Part shown: piece after piece, positions 17,865 through 26,491 of the stretch | Numbering within the stretch: position 1 is the stretch's first letter | How the letters are laid out: every line of letters starts with the position of its first letter | From: Chitinispirillaceae bacterium | Lineage (GTDB): Bacteria > Fibrobacterota > Chitinivibrionia > Chitinivibrionales > Chitinispirillaceae | Assembly (NCBI GenBank): GCA_016932075.1 | Contig: JAFGDP010000083.1 | Coordinates: 34,566-98,565, forward strand | DNA: 64,000 nt | Direction: 5' to 3' | Notes under the pieces: model-generated | Seen by the model: the letters and a program-made list of their open reading frames with translations, nothing else | What the model was told of the DNA's origin: nothing | Database searches by the model: none | Made by a program: the position numbers and the translations under genes

Positions 17865-20207
17865 TTAAAAATCATACCCTATGCTACCGTAAAGAACGTC
17901 ATCGGAACGTATGCCGAGCTGTGCCAGATCATGAATCAGTCTGCCGTAATTGAGCATGACCGGGCCGAAAAGGGTCTGAAACGCGCATCCAAAACCGATG
18001 CCGACAGGTGCACTATGCACAAACTCCCTGCCGAACGATTGCCATGAAAAGCGGGACTGTTCCCAGGCATACCCGCAATCGACTCCCGCAGTAAGGAAAA
18101 TATTTCGTACCAGCGCATAGCGGTAACGGCCGTGGACAAGGGCGATGACGTCTCCGGAAATCGTACGCGGATGGAGCCCGAAGAACGGGACATAGTTTGA
18201 AATTTCCATGTCCTGATGGGTCTCTTCGGGAAAGGACCCTCCGATATAGAACCTTTCAACGGCCGGCAGGGGGCTTGATGACCACGCGAACCGGACCTGC
18301 GGTGAGAGGGTGTGCCTTTTCCACAAGGTGATTATTTTTTTTGCGCTGCCGTCTGCTTTGAAAAAGGTGGTGGTGCCTCCAATGGTTCTGCTGGTGCCAC
18401 CGATCGAGATATGGTTTTTTGTGCCTGAGGTGGGGAAGGGGAATTTGTCCATCGTATCCATGGAAAGGCGAAGCAGCGCGTAGGGGAGAAATTGCAGCCC
18501 CCATACGTTCTGGAACGCGCTTGTGGCGTCAGCCTGTACTTTGTAGAATTCGAGGTGCACGCCGCTGGCGATTGACATCGAGCGGCCGACCTGAATGCCA
18601 AGCAGCGCAAGAACGCCGCTTTTCCGCAACGTCCTTTCAGTATGCCACAACGTTGTATCGGGCAGGCTGGCGGAGGTGTCGACAACAGTAGTATCGGTAA
18701 ATATCCGTTCGGTGGAAACGTAGGCCTGTATTTTTGCATTGTTGGCGAAATTGGCGTTCAGGAGATGGTTCCCCTGAAATTCAAATGCGTATTTCTCCCT
18801 CCGGAGACCGTACTGCAGGTGGAGCTGTGCCAGAACGCCCCGGCCGAAACAGTTTTCATAGGCTGGCTGAATGAATCCTTCGCCCAGGTGAAACTCATCA
18901 TAGCGGAGCCCCATGCGCACCCGCCAGTATTTTTTCTCATTCACCAGGAGCCGTGCATTCCGGGTGGTGTCGATATCGATATTGACGGTAGTAAAAAGAT
19001 TTGTCGCATAGAGCGACGTCATTGCTTTCTTGACCATGCCGGGGGTAAAATGCATGCCGGATTTGATCCCGCTTGCCGTGTAGATAAGATCGGGGGAGGT
19101 TTTTTTGTTTCCGACAATCGAGACCGTTCTGACAACCGGCGTATCGGTCAGGGTAATATCACCGGAAAGAGCCGGGGAGGCAGCCCCTGCAGTATCGCGA
19201 TTGATTTGTTTTTCTGCCAGAAGCTTTTTCAGCGTATCCAGCGAAGAACGCATGCTCTGGTAGCCGCAGGTGATCATTTCCCGTAGGTTGCTGAAATCGG
19301 TATTGCCGAAGCCGTTCAGTTTGGGCGTTACGAGGAGGTCCGCCCTGTTTTTGTTTAGTTCCTTCTGCCGTTTTACGCTTATTGAAATGACCTGGTCCAT
19401 GAGGTATACCGGGTTTTCCAGGCTGGAACTGTCCCAAAGGGGAGAAGTGACGTCGATGGCAAGAGTAAAGCGCGCGCCCGCTTCGAGAGCGACGAGTACC
19501 GGAATATTCGCGGTCAGGCCGCCGTCAATTAAAAACAAACCGTCTTTTTTCACCGGTGAGAAGGCCAGCGGTACACTGCACGAGGACCGTACCGCTTCGG
19601 CAATATTTCCATTACGCAGCACGATGCGGCGACCCGATAAAAGATCGGTGGAAACAATGCGTAGGCGGACCGGCAGGCGGTCAAAGTCCGCTCCGCAGCG
19701 GTACTGCGCAGGGACGAGAAGCGGACTCAGAAGCTCAAAGAACGTCTGCCCGTGGGAAATTGAGTGGGGAAGGGCCGGTTCAAGATGATCATTAAACCGG
19801 ACTTCGAACAGATAGTTGATCGGTTCGTCCTTCTGGCTCACGAAAAGCTTGGATCGCCTGGCGCTGTTGGCGTATACCTCCTCCCAATGGATCGATTCGA
19901 CTATGCGCTGTATGCTGTCGGCTGAAAACCCTGCGGCTGAAAGGCTTCCGATGACCGCACCCATGCTTGTTCCAACAATCAGATCGGGTTGTATACGGGC
20001 TTCTTCAAGCGCCTTGAGGATCCCGATTTGCGATAAGCCGCGTGCCCCGCCGCCGCTGAGGACCAGGGCGAACCCTCCATTTGTCTCAGTATAGGTCGCA
20101 GTGGCGAAGCAAGCTGCGACAAAAAAGAGAAATTGCGTGGCCCCGCTTCGGAAACCGCCGCCGTTATTTGTTATGAAGAAAATGGAAAGCAATCGACTAC
20201 GCACCAC
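17865..20207 (-). CDS. Patatin-like phospholipase with POTRA and outer-membrane barrel (PlpD-like, type Vd)
   Basis: This 780-residue protein combines a secreted patatin lipase with its own translocator. After a signal peptide, the patatin domain shows the oxyanion motif SGGGARG (51-57), the nucleophile GTSMG (Ser81) and the DGG motif of the catalytic aspartate in FLIDGGLTANIP. A POTRA-like domain follows (VRTVSIVGNKKTSPDLIYTASG) at about residue 355-430, and then a BamA/FhaC-type barrel of about 350 residues ending in the aromatic YGSIGYDF. This order is that of type Vd autotransporters such as PlpD and FplA, which expose phospholipase A1 activity at the surface. The start is GTG (20207) with GAGGGG upstream. 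It may be co-transcribed with the kinase stub. Confidence 0.9.
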   Translation of the reverse strand: MVRSRLLSIFFITNNGGGFRSGATQFLFFVAACFATATYTETNGGFALVLSGGGARGLSQIGILKALEEARIQPDLIVGTSMGAVIGSLSAAGFSADSIQRIVESIHWEEVYANSARRSKLFVSQKDEPINYLFEVRFNDHLEPALPHSISHGQTFFELLSPLLVPAQYRCGADFDRLPVRLRIVSTDLLSGRRIVLRNGNIAEAVRSSCSVPLAFSPVKKDGLFLIDGGLTANIPVLVALEAGARFTLAIDVTSPLWDSSSLENPVYLMDQVISISVKRQKELNKNRADLLVTPKLNGFGNTDFSNLREMITCGYQSMRSSLDTLKKLLAEKQINRDTAGAASPALSGDITLTDTPVVRTVSIVGNKKTSPDLIYTASGIKSGMHFTPGMVKKAMTSLYATNLFTTVNIDIDTTRNARLLVNEKKYWRVRMGLRYDEFHLGEGFIQPAYENCFGRGVLAQLHLQYGLRREKYAFEFQGNHLLNANFANNAKIQAYVSTERIFTDTTVVDTSASLPDTTLWHTERTLRKSGVLALLGIQVGRSMSIASGVHLEFYKVQADATSAFQNVWGLQFLPYALLRLSMDTMDKFPFPTSGTKNHISIGGTSRTIGGTTTFFKADGSAKKIITLWKRHTLSPQVRFAWSSSPLPAVERFYIGGSFPEETHQDMEISNYVPFFGLHPRTISGDVIALVHGRYRYALVRNIFLTAGVDCGYAWEQSRFSWQSFGREFVHSAPVGIGFGCAFQTLFGPVMLNYGRLIHDLAQLGIRSDDVLYGSIGYDF

Positions 20208-20261
20208 ATTTCCCCTCTACCATAATCTTTTCAAAAAAACCTGCAGTTTTTAACAAGGAAA

Positions 20262-20300
20262 TCAGCTTTTCATGCGCAACAATGCCATCGTTAATGTCAT
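20262..20300 (-). other. Possible 12-codon leader ORF upstream of the patatin gene
   Basis: In the 261-base gap between two minus-strand genes, GAAGGAGG precedes an ATG that opens a frame of only 12 codons (MTLTMALLRMKS). A short inverted repeat AAAAC/GTTTT followed by T7 lies downstream at about 20228-20246. The strong ribosome site without a long gene may mark a leader peptide or a decayed gene. Nothing else is recognisable in this gap. Confidence 0.25.
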
Positions 20301-20468
20301 TTCGTTGCCTCCTTCGTTGTCAGTTGATTTCAAAATACAATTACGGCAAAGAGGAATGATACTCAATTGACCCGACAGCGGACGGCGCCGCCTTGTCTTC
20401 GGGCCCGGCTCGTATGGATGAATTGGCGAAAAGAAGGATATGAAAAGGAATAGGAGTTATCAGGAAGC

Positions 20469-21407
20469 TTATCGCTGGAAACGAGCGGTCAGATAGGCGC
20501 CGCCCACCCACGTATCGGTCTCCTCGGTCAGACCGCGTTCACCGTTAAGTGTCAGCCTAAGCGGGCCGAATTCGCGGTGTATCTGGCCGCGAACCACTGA
20601 GTAGTGAGCGAGGTGCGTGCTGCGCAGGCCATTGTACATGCCGCTCACTTCCAGGTTAATACTCCATGCGTGAGCAAGGTCGTGTCGTACCATGACGCCG
20701 TAAGGAATTTCGTCGGCCTGCGCAGAACCGTGCCGGAATTCAACCGGACTGCCGAGCGGGGCAAGGCCGAGCCGGGCATGGATCGAGGTGCCTCCCCGAA
20801 CAGTTTTGGATGCGGTACAGAGAAGGAGATAGTCTGCAACGCCGGTGCCAGCGCCTGCAAGACCATTGCTCTCATCGTAATTGTGGTCATTGTCCCAGAT
20901 GGTATACGGTTTCGCGCTCGAGAATTTGACTCCGGCCGTAAACGCAAACGCAGGGACAAAGGTTTTTTCTGACAGTATCCTGATTTTCGTTTTAAAGCGT
21001 GGTGACTTGCCACCGGTATTATCAAGGTCAACATACGGGAATTCAACGAACAGGTCGGTGATTTCAGCCTGGATCGCGATGGAGGAGCAGGGATACCACT
21101 GGACATAGAGCGGCACCATCAGAATGGTCCGTTCCTGCCATGCCGGATTGCGTACCCGCGGCATCATGGGCGTGTGGAACGCCAGAAAACCGGTTTGGAT
21201 CACCCAGAGCCCGCTGTTTTCAAACCAGGCATTGTCCATCCGGGAATACATGTATCCCAGCTGGTGGCCGAAATTGAAATCAGAGCGAGTGATGGTGTTG
21301 GTGGAATCCTGGCTTACAAGATGCCAGGGTATGCCAAACACGGCCATGCAGATGCATGCCGCGAACCTGAACAGGAAAGGAGCGCTACCTCTCGGTTTTT
21401 TGTTCAT
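20469..21407 (-). CDS. Outer-membrane beta-barrel protein, hypothetical
   Basis: A 312-residue protein with an N-terminal signal peptide (positively charged start, hydrophobic core, likely cleavage near residue 33). The rest is alternating hydrophobic and aromatic strands, such as FNFGHQLGYMYSRM and LMVPLYVQWYPCSSIAIQAEI, and it ends in a strand closing with FQR. This pattern fits a transporter- or porin-like barrel. No family can be named. It is divergently transcribed from the helix-hairpin-helix protein gene with 95 bases between the starts, and no downstream terminator is obvious. Confidence 0.65.
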   Translation of the reverse strand: MNKKPRGSAPFLFRFAACICMAVFGIPWHLVSQDSTNTITRSDFNFGHQLGYMYSRMDNAWFENSGLWVIQTGFLAFHTPMMPRVRNPAWQERTILMVPLYVQWYPCSSIAIQAEITDLFVEFPYVDLDNTGGKSPRFKTKIRILSEKTFVPAFAFTAGVKFSSAKPYTIWDNDHNYDESNGLAGAGTGVADYLLLCTASKTVRGGTSIHARLGLAPLGSPVEFRHGSAQADEIPYGVMVRHDLAHAWSINLEVSGMYNGLRSTHLAHYSVVRGQIHREFGPLRLTLNGERGLTEETDTWVGGAYLTARFQR

Positions 21408-21502
21408 TTTTTCAATGCACTATCGATCGATTATCCGTTTTTGCATTATGTATATTGCCCGCAGATTGAATAACGGCGGCATGCACTTAAAGAAAATATT
21501 CT

Positions 21503-23179
21503 GTGATGCGGTCTGACGTCCAGGGTCTGGCATTACGAACAACAATCCTTGCAGCGGTCATCTGTTCCTGCATCGACGTTTGCGCGTTTGATATGATTGA
21601 TATTCCGATGCTGCCGGCAGATGAAACAGAAGCGCTCCAGGCGCTTGCCGATGGTTCGCTGGACAGTGCGCTTTGGAACACCATAGCGCCTTTTTACACC
21701 TCGCCGATCTGTGTCCCCCGGGGTGAATTGGCTCTGCTGCGTGACGTGTTCCATGACCTTCCGGACGATCTTCCGGTCTCAGCCGCTGCGCTCAAACGCT
21801 ATGAACCGTGGAATGCTGAGCAGCAGGAACGGTTCTTTGGCGCCTTTCCCGAACTCGTGCCGTTCTTGCCTGTCCTCTCATTTGAGTCCGCTTCGGCGGG
21901 TAGTGCTCCGGCACATGCCGGATTCCATTTTTCGCGTGCGGGAAATGCTGATACCATGCGTCAATACCTGTCGTTTTCCCTGGGACGCCATCAGCACATG
22001 CGCGCCAAAGGCAGGATTGATGCTACGGATGCGTATGGCCGCTGGTACCGGCGCACGGTATCGGTTCCATTGCCCGCGTCTTGGGAATGCACGGCAGGCA
22101 ATTACACCGTTGCGCCTCGTCACCGGCTTCTGTTCGGATTTTTTCCTGAACGTTCCGGGCCGGACACCTCCCTGCTTGAAAACTGGACCTATGCCGCAAG
22201 CCGGACATGGAACGGTGTGCTGGTGCGACGGAACAGTGCCCCATCGCGGACAAACGGTTCCGGATGGGACGGCGAAGTGGCGGTTCATCATAGCGAGACA
22301 GAACAGATCGGGCTCGTCGAAGGCTCGTTCAGCACATCAGGGTGTGTTGCCTGGCATACGGGGGCCTCCTATCTGCGCACCGGCGATACGGAGGATTCAG
22401 CCGCCCTGTATTACCTGCACGGAGGATTGTCCTGGCACGCGGCGCACCGCTGGAGCGGTATCGTCTACGCTGGATGCGATGCGCAGAATCCCGGCGCTGT
22501 CCCTTGGTTGTGCGAAGTGGCAAACAGGTCGGAAAGGAACCGTTTCAAAATGGCCGTATCGTTTCTTCCGCGGGGAGCGCGTACGCCGCGCAGTGCATTG
22601 GCACGGCGTTTGTGGCAGCGTTCCCTGGACGGCGAAGCGCACGCCGGTAAGCGGTTTCTTAATGCTGATTTCCTGTTCGGTCATCGCTATTCGGCAATGC
22701 TGTCCGTTACGCCGCATATCAACTGTATTTTTATCGGGACGAGTCCCGCCCATATCTCCACTGCGCTCGGTTTCGCGGGCAGCTATCCAGTCGCGTACCG
22801 TGTCCGATACGCATGGCGGCCCATTGACAAGGGATGCATAGAAGTACCGGGAAGACATCAGGGTCTGGTTTCCCTTGGGTTTCCGGTGGCCGGACGATGG
22901 CGCTTTGACTGCATGAACACCCTGAGCGCGACTGGCCAGGGATATTGGCGGATTCGCACCGATCTCTCTCCCGGATTCATGGTGGACCAGGCTCTGCGAT
23001 GCACGGTGCTTCTTATCGGATCGCGCGGCGCGCATACGCCATGGAAAAACGCAATCGGCATCAGGCAGGTTCTGTCGTTACAGGAGAGGACGTTTACCGA
23101 TCTGAAAATTGAACAGGAAGTACCGTTTACTTCATGGGAGACTGTCCGTGCATACGGCAAGATGTCTTTTGATTTTTAA
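21503..23179 (+). CDS. Helix-hairpin-helix-like outer-membrane barrel protein
   Basis: A 558-residue exported protein. The start is GTG at 21503 or the ATG directly after it; a signal peptide ends near residue 29. Residues about 38-125 (ALWNTIAPFYTSPICVPRGE and on to the FPELVPFLP segment) follow the spacing of the degenerate helix-hairpin-helix repeats found at the start of a family of Bacteroidota outer-membrane proteins. The remaining ~420 residues are amphipathic strands with many aromatic residues, typical of a large barrel, ending in KMSFDF. The gene overlaps the next one by 32 bases, so the two are translated together. The similarity is weak and would need a profile search. If right, the N-terminal domain might contact DNA or protein at the periplasmic face. 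Confidence 0.6.
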   Translation: MMRSDVQGLALRTTILAAVICSCIDVCAFDMIDIPMLPADETEALQALADGSLDSALWNTIAPFYTSPICVPRGELALLRDVFHDLPDDLPVSAAALKRYEPWNAEQQERFFGAFPELVPFLPVLSFESASAGSAPAHAGFHFSRAGNADTMRQYLSFSLGRHQHMRAKGRIDATDAYGRWYRRTVSVPLPASWECTAGNYTVAPRHRLLFGFFPERSGPDTSLLENWTYAASRTWNGVLVRRNSAPSRTNGSGWDGEVAVHHSETEQIGLVEGSFSTSGCVAWHTGASYLRTGDTEDSAALYYLHGGLSWHAAHRWSGIVYAGCDAQNPGAVPWLCEVANRSERNRFKMAVSFLPRGARTPRSALARRLWQRSLDGEAHAGKRFLNADFLFGHRYSAMLSVTPHINCIFIGTSPAHISTALGFAGSYPVAYRVRYAWRPIDKGCIEVPGRHQGLVSLGFPVAGRWRFDCMNTLSATGQGYWRIRTDLSPGFMVDQALRCTVLLIGSRGAHTPWKNAIGIRQVLSLQERTFTDLKIEQEVPFTSWETVRAYGKMSFDF

Positions 23180-24023
23180 AGCGCATAGTGCGTGCATCGG
23201 TGCGGTGGTGTCGTTGTTGCTGGCGTCATGCGGCATGTTCATGGCACCTGAACGCAGGGACGTCCGTATTCGGTTCGACGTTATCGATGTCGGGCAGGGT
23301 TTGTGCCAGGCGGTCGTGAGGAATGATACGGCGGTGATTATTGATTGTGGGCCGGAGGACGCGGCGCACGATTTGGCTGTCGCGTACCATGACCTGGGCA
23401 GGCCGTTTATCGCCGCAATCATCATTTCGCACCAGCACGACGATCATTACGGTGGTCTTGCCGCGCTTGATTCCTCCTATGCGTGGTCGGGACGGCTCGT
23501 AGTCACTCCATACCAGGATACGGCGTTTCTCAAGAGCGCGGCGCGTGAATGGAAAAGGCCCATCAGCTGTTCCTCCCTAGCGGCAGGTGATACGGTTGCA
23601 GTTTTTCACGGTATCGGATTCCGCTGTCTCTGGCCGTTGCCCGGTCTGGGGGATAGTGTCAAAGCGGAACCGATGAAGAACCGGTACAGCGCCGTCTTTC
23701 AGATCTCCACAGGCCAAACCTCGGTGCTTATCACTTCGGACATTGATTCATGCGCGATGCGCTGCCTGGCGGTCAGGGAGGGCGGGGCGCTGCGCTCTTC
23801 ACTGTTTGTCGTTCCTCATCATGGAAGCGGAAGCTCAATTGATCCGGTATTTTATGGTCATGTAGCCCCGGCCATGGCGGTTGTTTCATGCGGACGCGGA
23901 AACCCTTACCATCACCCTGCCGAGGAGGTGCTTCTCTGGTTTGTGCAGATGGGGGTGCGCGTATATATTACCGCCGTCTCAGGCACCTGTTCCTTTTCCG
24001 GCAATGGATATTACTGGCAGTGA
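23148..24023 (+). CDS. ComEC/Rec2-like metallo-beta-lactamase lipoprotein
   Basis: This 291-residue protein matches the stand-alone metallo-beta-lactamase domain of the competence protein ComEC. The core shows FDVIDVGQG at the start of the fold, the metal motif SHQHDDHYGG (HxHxDDH), SVLITSDID and FVVPHHGSG with the later histidine, and a final Ser/Cys-Gly strand. The signal sequence ends at a lipobox (LASC, Cys28), so the enzyme would be lipid-anchored outside the cytoplasm. The GTG at 23148 is chosen because GGGAG precedes it by 7 bases; a longer frame begins at a TTG inside the upstream gene. Substrates of such domains include DNA or nucleotides, but this is family knowledge. It forms a unit with the overlapping barrel protein. 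Confidence 0.85.
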   Translation: MHTARCLLIFKAHSACIGAVVSLLLASCGMFMAPERRDVRIRFDVIDVGQGLCQAVVRNDTAVIIDCGPEDAAHDLAVAYHDLGRPFIAAIIISHQHDDHYGGLAALDSSYAWSGRLVVTPYQDTAFLKSAAREWKRPISCSSLAAGDTVAVFHGIGFRCLWPLPGLGDSVKAEPMKNRYSAVFQISTGQTSVLITSDIDSCAMRCLAVREGGALRSSLFVVPHHGSGSSIDPVFYGHVAPAMAVVSCGRGNPYHHPAEEVLLWFVQMGVRVYITAVSGTCSFSGNGYYWQ

Positions 24024-24226
24024 GGCGTCGTTGATGATTTAAAACAATGGACTTATCCGGAACCGCGACATATTTTTTCCATGCATTTCAATACAATTTT
24101 TATTACATTGAACTATGCGGCCCGGTAATGGTGGCGTTATTATTTTTTTCTCTTTATGCCAATAGGGGAAGGAAAAATATTCATTTCCAAAAAGTGAGCA
24201 GTGTATAACTTATAACGTTATCGATT

Positions 24227-26308
24227 ATGCGAATGGGAACGGATCCTTCACAGAAAATACCAGGGAAAACACAGACCATCCTCTTGGCGGAAACCACCTC
24301 GGAACGGTGGCTTTCATGGGTCAGGCTGCTCTGTGCGGGCATACTGATCATCGTTTGCGTCCCCGCCTGGATCGTTGCAGCACCGTTGGGGATCAATTCC
24401 TTTTACCTCCAGATTGTTGCCCTCGGCCTGCTCGTAAGCTACAGCAGCTTCTACTTGCTCTATTCAAAAAACAAACGTCGTGTCGGCAGGCATGCATTGT
24501 ATGTTCTCACTTTTTGCGACGTCGTTGTCATCACTGCCCTCATCGCGTCTACATTGTCATCGTGCCCTCGCACAACGCAGATGAGCGGTATATTATACGG
24601 TGGATATTTTATCGCCATTGCATTTACCGCGTTTCACCATCGGGTCGCCTTGTCCGTTTTCAGCGGCGTGCTGTCGATTGTTGGATTCACTGTTGCGAGT
24701 TGCATGCAGATTGCCGTATGCGGGAGCGCTTCGCTGTCTGCGGGTAGTTATTGCACCGGTATCGTTCTTCTCGGTTTTGCCACCGGTTTCTCCTCGGTTG
24801 TTTCGCGCAAGAACTATCAGACCGTCCGAAAGGTGCTGACCTCGGAACTGCGGTACGATTCCCTTGTAGACCGGCTTCCTGAAATGATTTTTACGCTGGA
24901 CGCGCAGGGGCGTTTCATCTGGTCGAACAAGGGGTGTGTTCAGGTGCTGGGAGTTCCACAGGAAAAACTTGCCGGCACGGGCATACGCTCGTTTTTATCC
25001 AAACCTGAACAGCTCAAGCTCGATCAGGGCGGAATCAAGACAACGCTTGAAATTCATGATCACCGTGGAGAGCGCAAATTCGTCGACTGTTCAATTCAGC
25101 GGGTAGTGCGGGGTGGACCTGAAGAGGCGTTTGAAGGGCTTATGGCCGATGTCACTGACCGCGAGATGGCGATTTCACAGCGCGAAGAGATGATCGACCG
25201 TCTTTTCCAGTACCAGAAGATGGAGTCGATCGGTTCGCTTGCCAGCGGCATGGCGCATGATTTCAACAACATTCTTCAGACCATTGTCGATCTGAGCACG
25301 ATTGTGTCCAAGGAGAGCAAGGAGGCCGAAACCAGGAAACGGATGGAACTGATCCTTGAGACGACCGCCGATGCGCGGTTCCTGATTTCCGAGTTGCTTG
25401 CTCTTGGCCGCAAGAAACTGCTCGATTATCGTCATGTCGATCTAAAAAACTTTTTTACGAATCTATTTTCACAATTTAAAAATCAACTGGGCGCAGACTG
25501 CAAGCTGCGCCTTGAGATGCCTGAAGCTCCAATGAAAGTCCAGGGCGATCCGGATTATCTCAAGCGCGTGTTCCAGAACATCTTTGGAAACGCGCGCGAT
25601 TCCATGCCGGGCGGTGGAATAATCAGTGTGTCGTGCGCCTTTTCGCTTTCAAGCGGTGGCGCGGAGACCGTCATCATCCGGATCAGCGACACCGGTTCCG
25701 GTATCGCACCGGAGCTGACGGAAAAGATTTTTGATCCGTTTTTTACTACCAAGAAACCGGGCAAAGGCACCGGTCTTGGGCTTGCGCTTGTCCGCCGTAT
25801 TATCACGCTTCACAACGGCCGGGTGTATGTGGAACAGACCGGTCCCCGCGGCACCACCTTCCGCATCGAGTTGCCCAAAGTGAGCGGCGAGGAGTCGGAT
25901 GTTGACACGAAGTCGCTCCTGCTCAACCGTGAGAGCGCAACGCTTCTCATACTTGAGGATGATCCCAAAATACGCAACATCATGAGGTTTTTCCTCAAAG
26001 AGTTTGATTACTCTCTTCTGGAAGCATCGACAAGCGAGGAAGCGGCAAAACTTCTGCGTGAATATCATGGCAAATGCAGGGTGCTTATTACGGACTGGAA
26101 ACTCGCGGGTGAAGATCCGTACAAAGTGATAGAGAATCTTCGATCCATTAAGCAGGAGCTGATCGTGATCGTGGTTTCAGGGTATCCCTCGCCGGGCAAG
26201 AGCATTGAGCGGCTTAGGATTTATCGCTGGTTCACCAAACCGTACGATAAAAACCAGCTTGACATTGAAATCCAGAGGGCATTGCGCGGATTGCCGTCAA
26301 GGGTTTAA
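24227..26308 (+). CDS. Hybrid sensor histidine kinase (membrane, PAS, HisKA, HATPase, REC)
   Basis: This 693-residue kinase has about six membrane helices in residues 25-200 and a PAS domain at about 215-320 ([20 protein letters not shown]). The H-box [11 protein letters not shown] is of the HisKA type found in hybrid kinases (His near 343). The ATPase domain has an N box ([12 protein letters not shown]), a G1 box (SDTGSGIA) and the F/G2 boxes [22 protein letters not shown]-terminal receiver follows, with the acidic pair EDD near 577, the phospho-acceptor in LITDWKL near residue 622 and a KP pair before the end. It autophosphorylates and passes phosphate to its own receiver. No output regulator is adjacent. 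An ATAACGTTAT palindrome lies 20-30 bases before the ATG. Confidence 0.93.
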   Translation: MRMGTDPSQKIPGKTQTILLAETTSERWLSWVRLLCAGILIIVCVPAWIVAAPLGINSFYLQIVALGLLVSYSSFYLLYSKNKRRVGRHALYVLTFCDVVVITALIASTLSSCPRTTQMSGILYGGYFIAIAFTAFHHRVALSVFSGVLSIVGFTVASCMQIAVCGSASLSAGSYCTGIVLLGFATGFSSVVSRKNYQTVRKVLTSELRYDSLVDRLPEMIFTLDAQGRFIWSNKGCVQVLGVPQEKLAGTGIRSFLSKPEQLKLDQGGIKTTLEIHDHRGERKFVDCSIQRVVRGGPEEAFEGLMADVTDREMAISQREEMIDRLFQYQKMESIGSLASGMAHDFNNILQTIVDLSTIVSKESKEAETRKRMELILETTADARFLISELLALGRKKLLDYRHVDLKNFFTNLFSQFKNQLGADCKLRLEMPEAPMKVQGDPDYLKRVFQNIFGNARDSMPGGGIISVSCAFSLSSGGAETVIIRISDTGSGIAPELTEKIFDPFFTTKKPGKGTGLGLALVRRIITLHNGRVYVEQTGPRGTTFRIELPKVSGEESDVDTKSLLLNRESATLLILEDDPKIRNIMRFFLKEFDYSLLEASTSEEAAKLLREYHGKCRVLITDWKLAGEDPYKVIENLRSIKQELIVIVVSGYPSPGKSIERLRIYRWFTKPYDKNQLDIEIQRALRGLPSRV

Positions 26309-26353
26309 CGATAATTCGTGCGCATCATGACGGCGTGTTCCGCCGGCCCTTGC

Positions 26354-26371
26354 CGTTTACATAAGTAAACG
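26354..26371 (+). terminator. Small inverted repeat after the hybrid kinase gene
   Basis: CGTTTAC and GTAAACG pair perfectly around ATAA, followed by TTTT. The stem is short and A/T-rich. It may be a weak terminator or an operator-like palindrome before the GH2 gene. Confidence 0.35.
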
Positions 26372-26491
26372 TTTTCGCAGGGAACATGCAAGTCGGGGGG
26401 GCTGCTGAATGCCGACGCATAATTATATTATTCCCGTATCAACCATACGCCGGCGCCACCATGTGCCAATGATAAAATATCCGGGAGTACG

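Noticed and set aside
21711..22841. 376-codon plus-strand frame inside the helix-hairpin-helix barrel gene
   Set aside because: Arg/Pro/Ser-rich shadow frame; the other frame carries a signal peptide and strand pattern.
23109..23147. Extended start of the ComEC-like lipoprotein
   Set aside because: It would begin with TTG without a ribosome site. The GTG at 23148 follows GGGAG and gives a proper lipoprotein signal.
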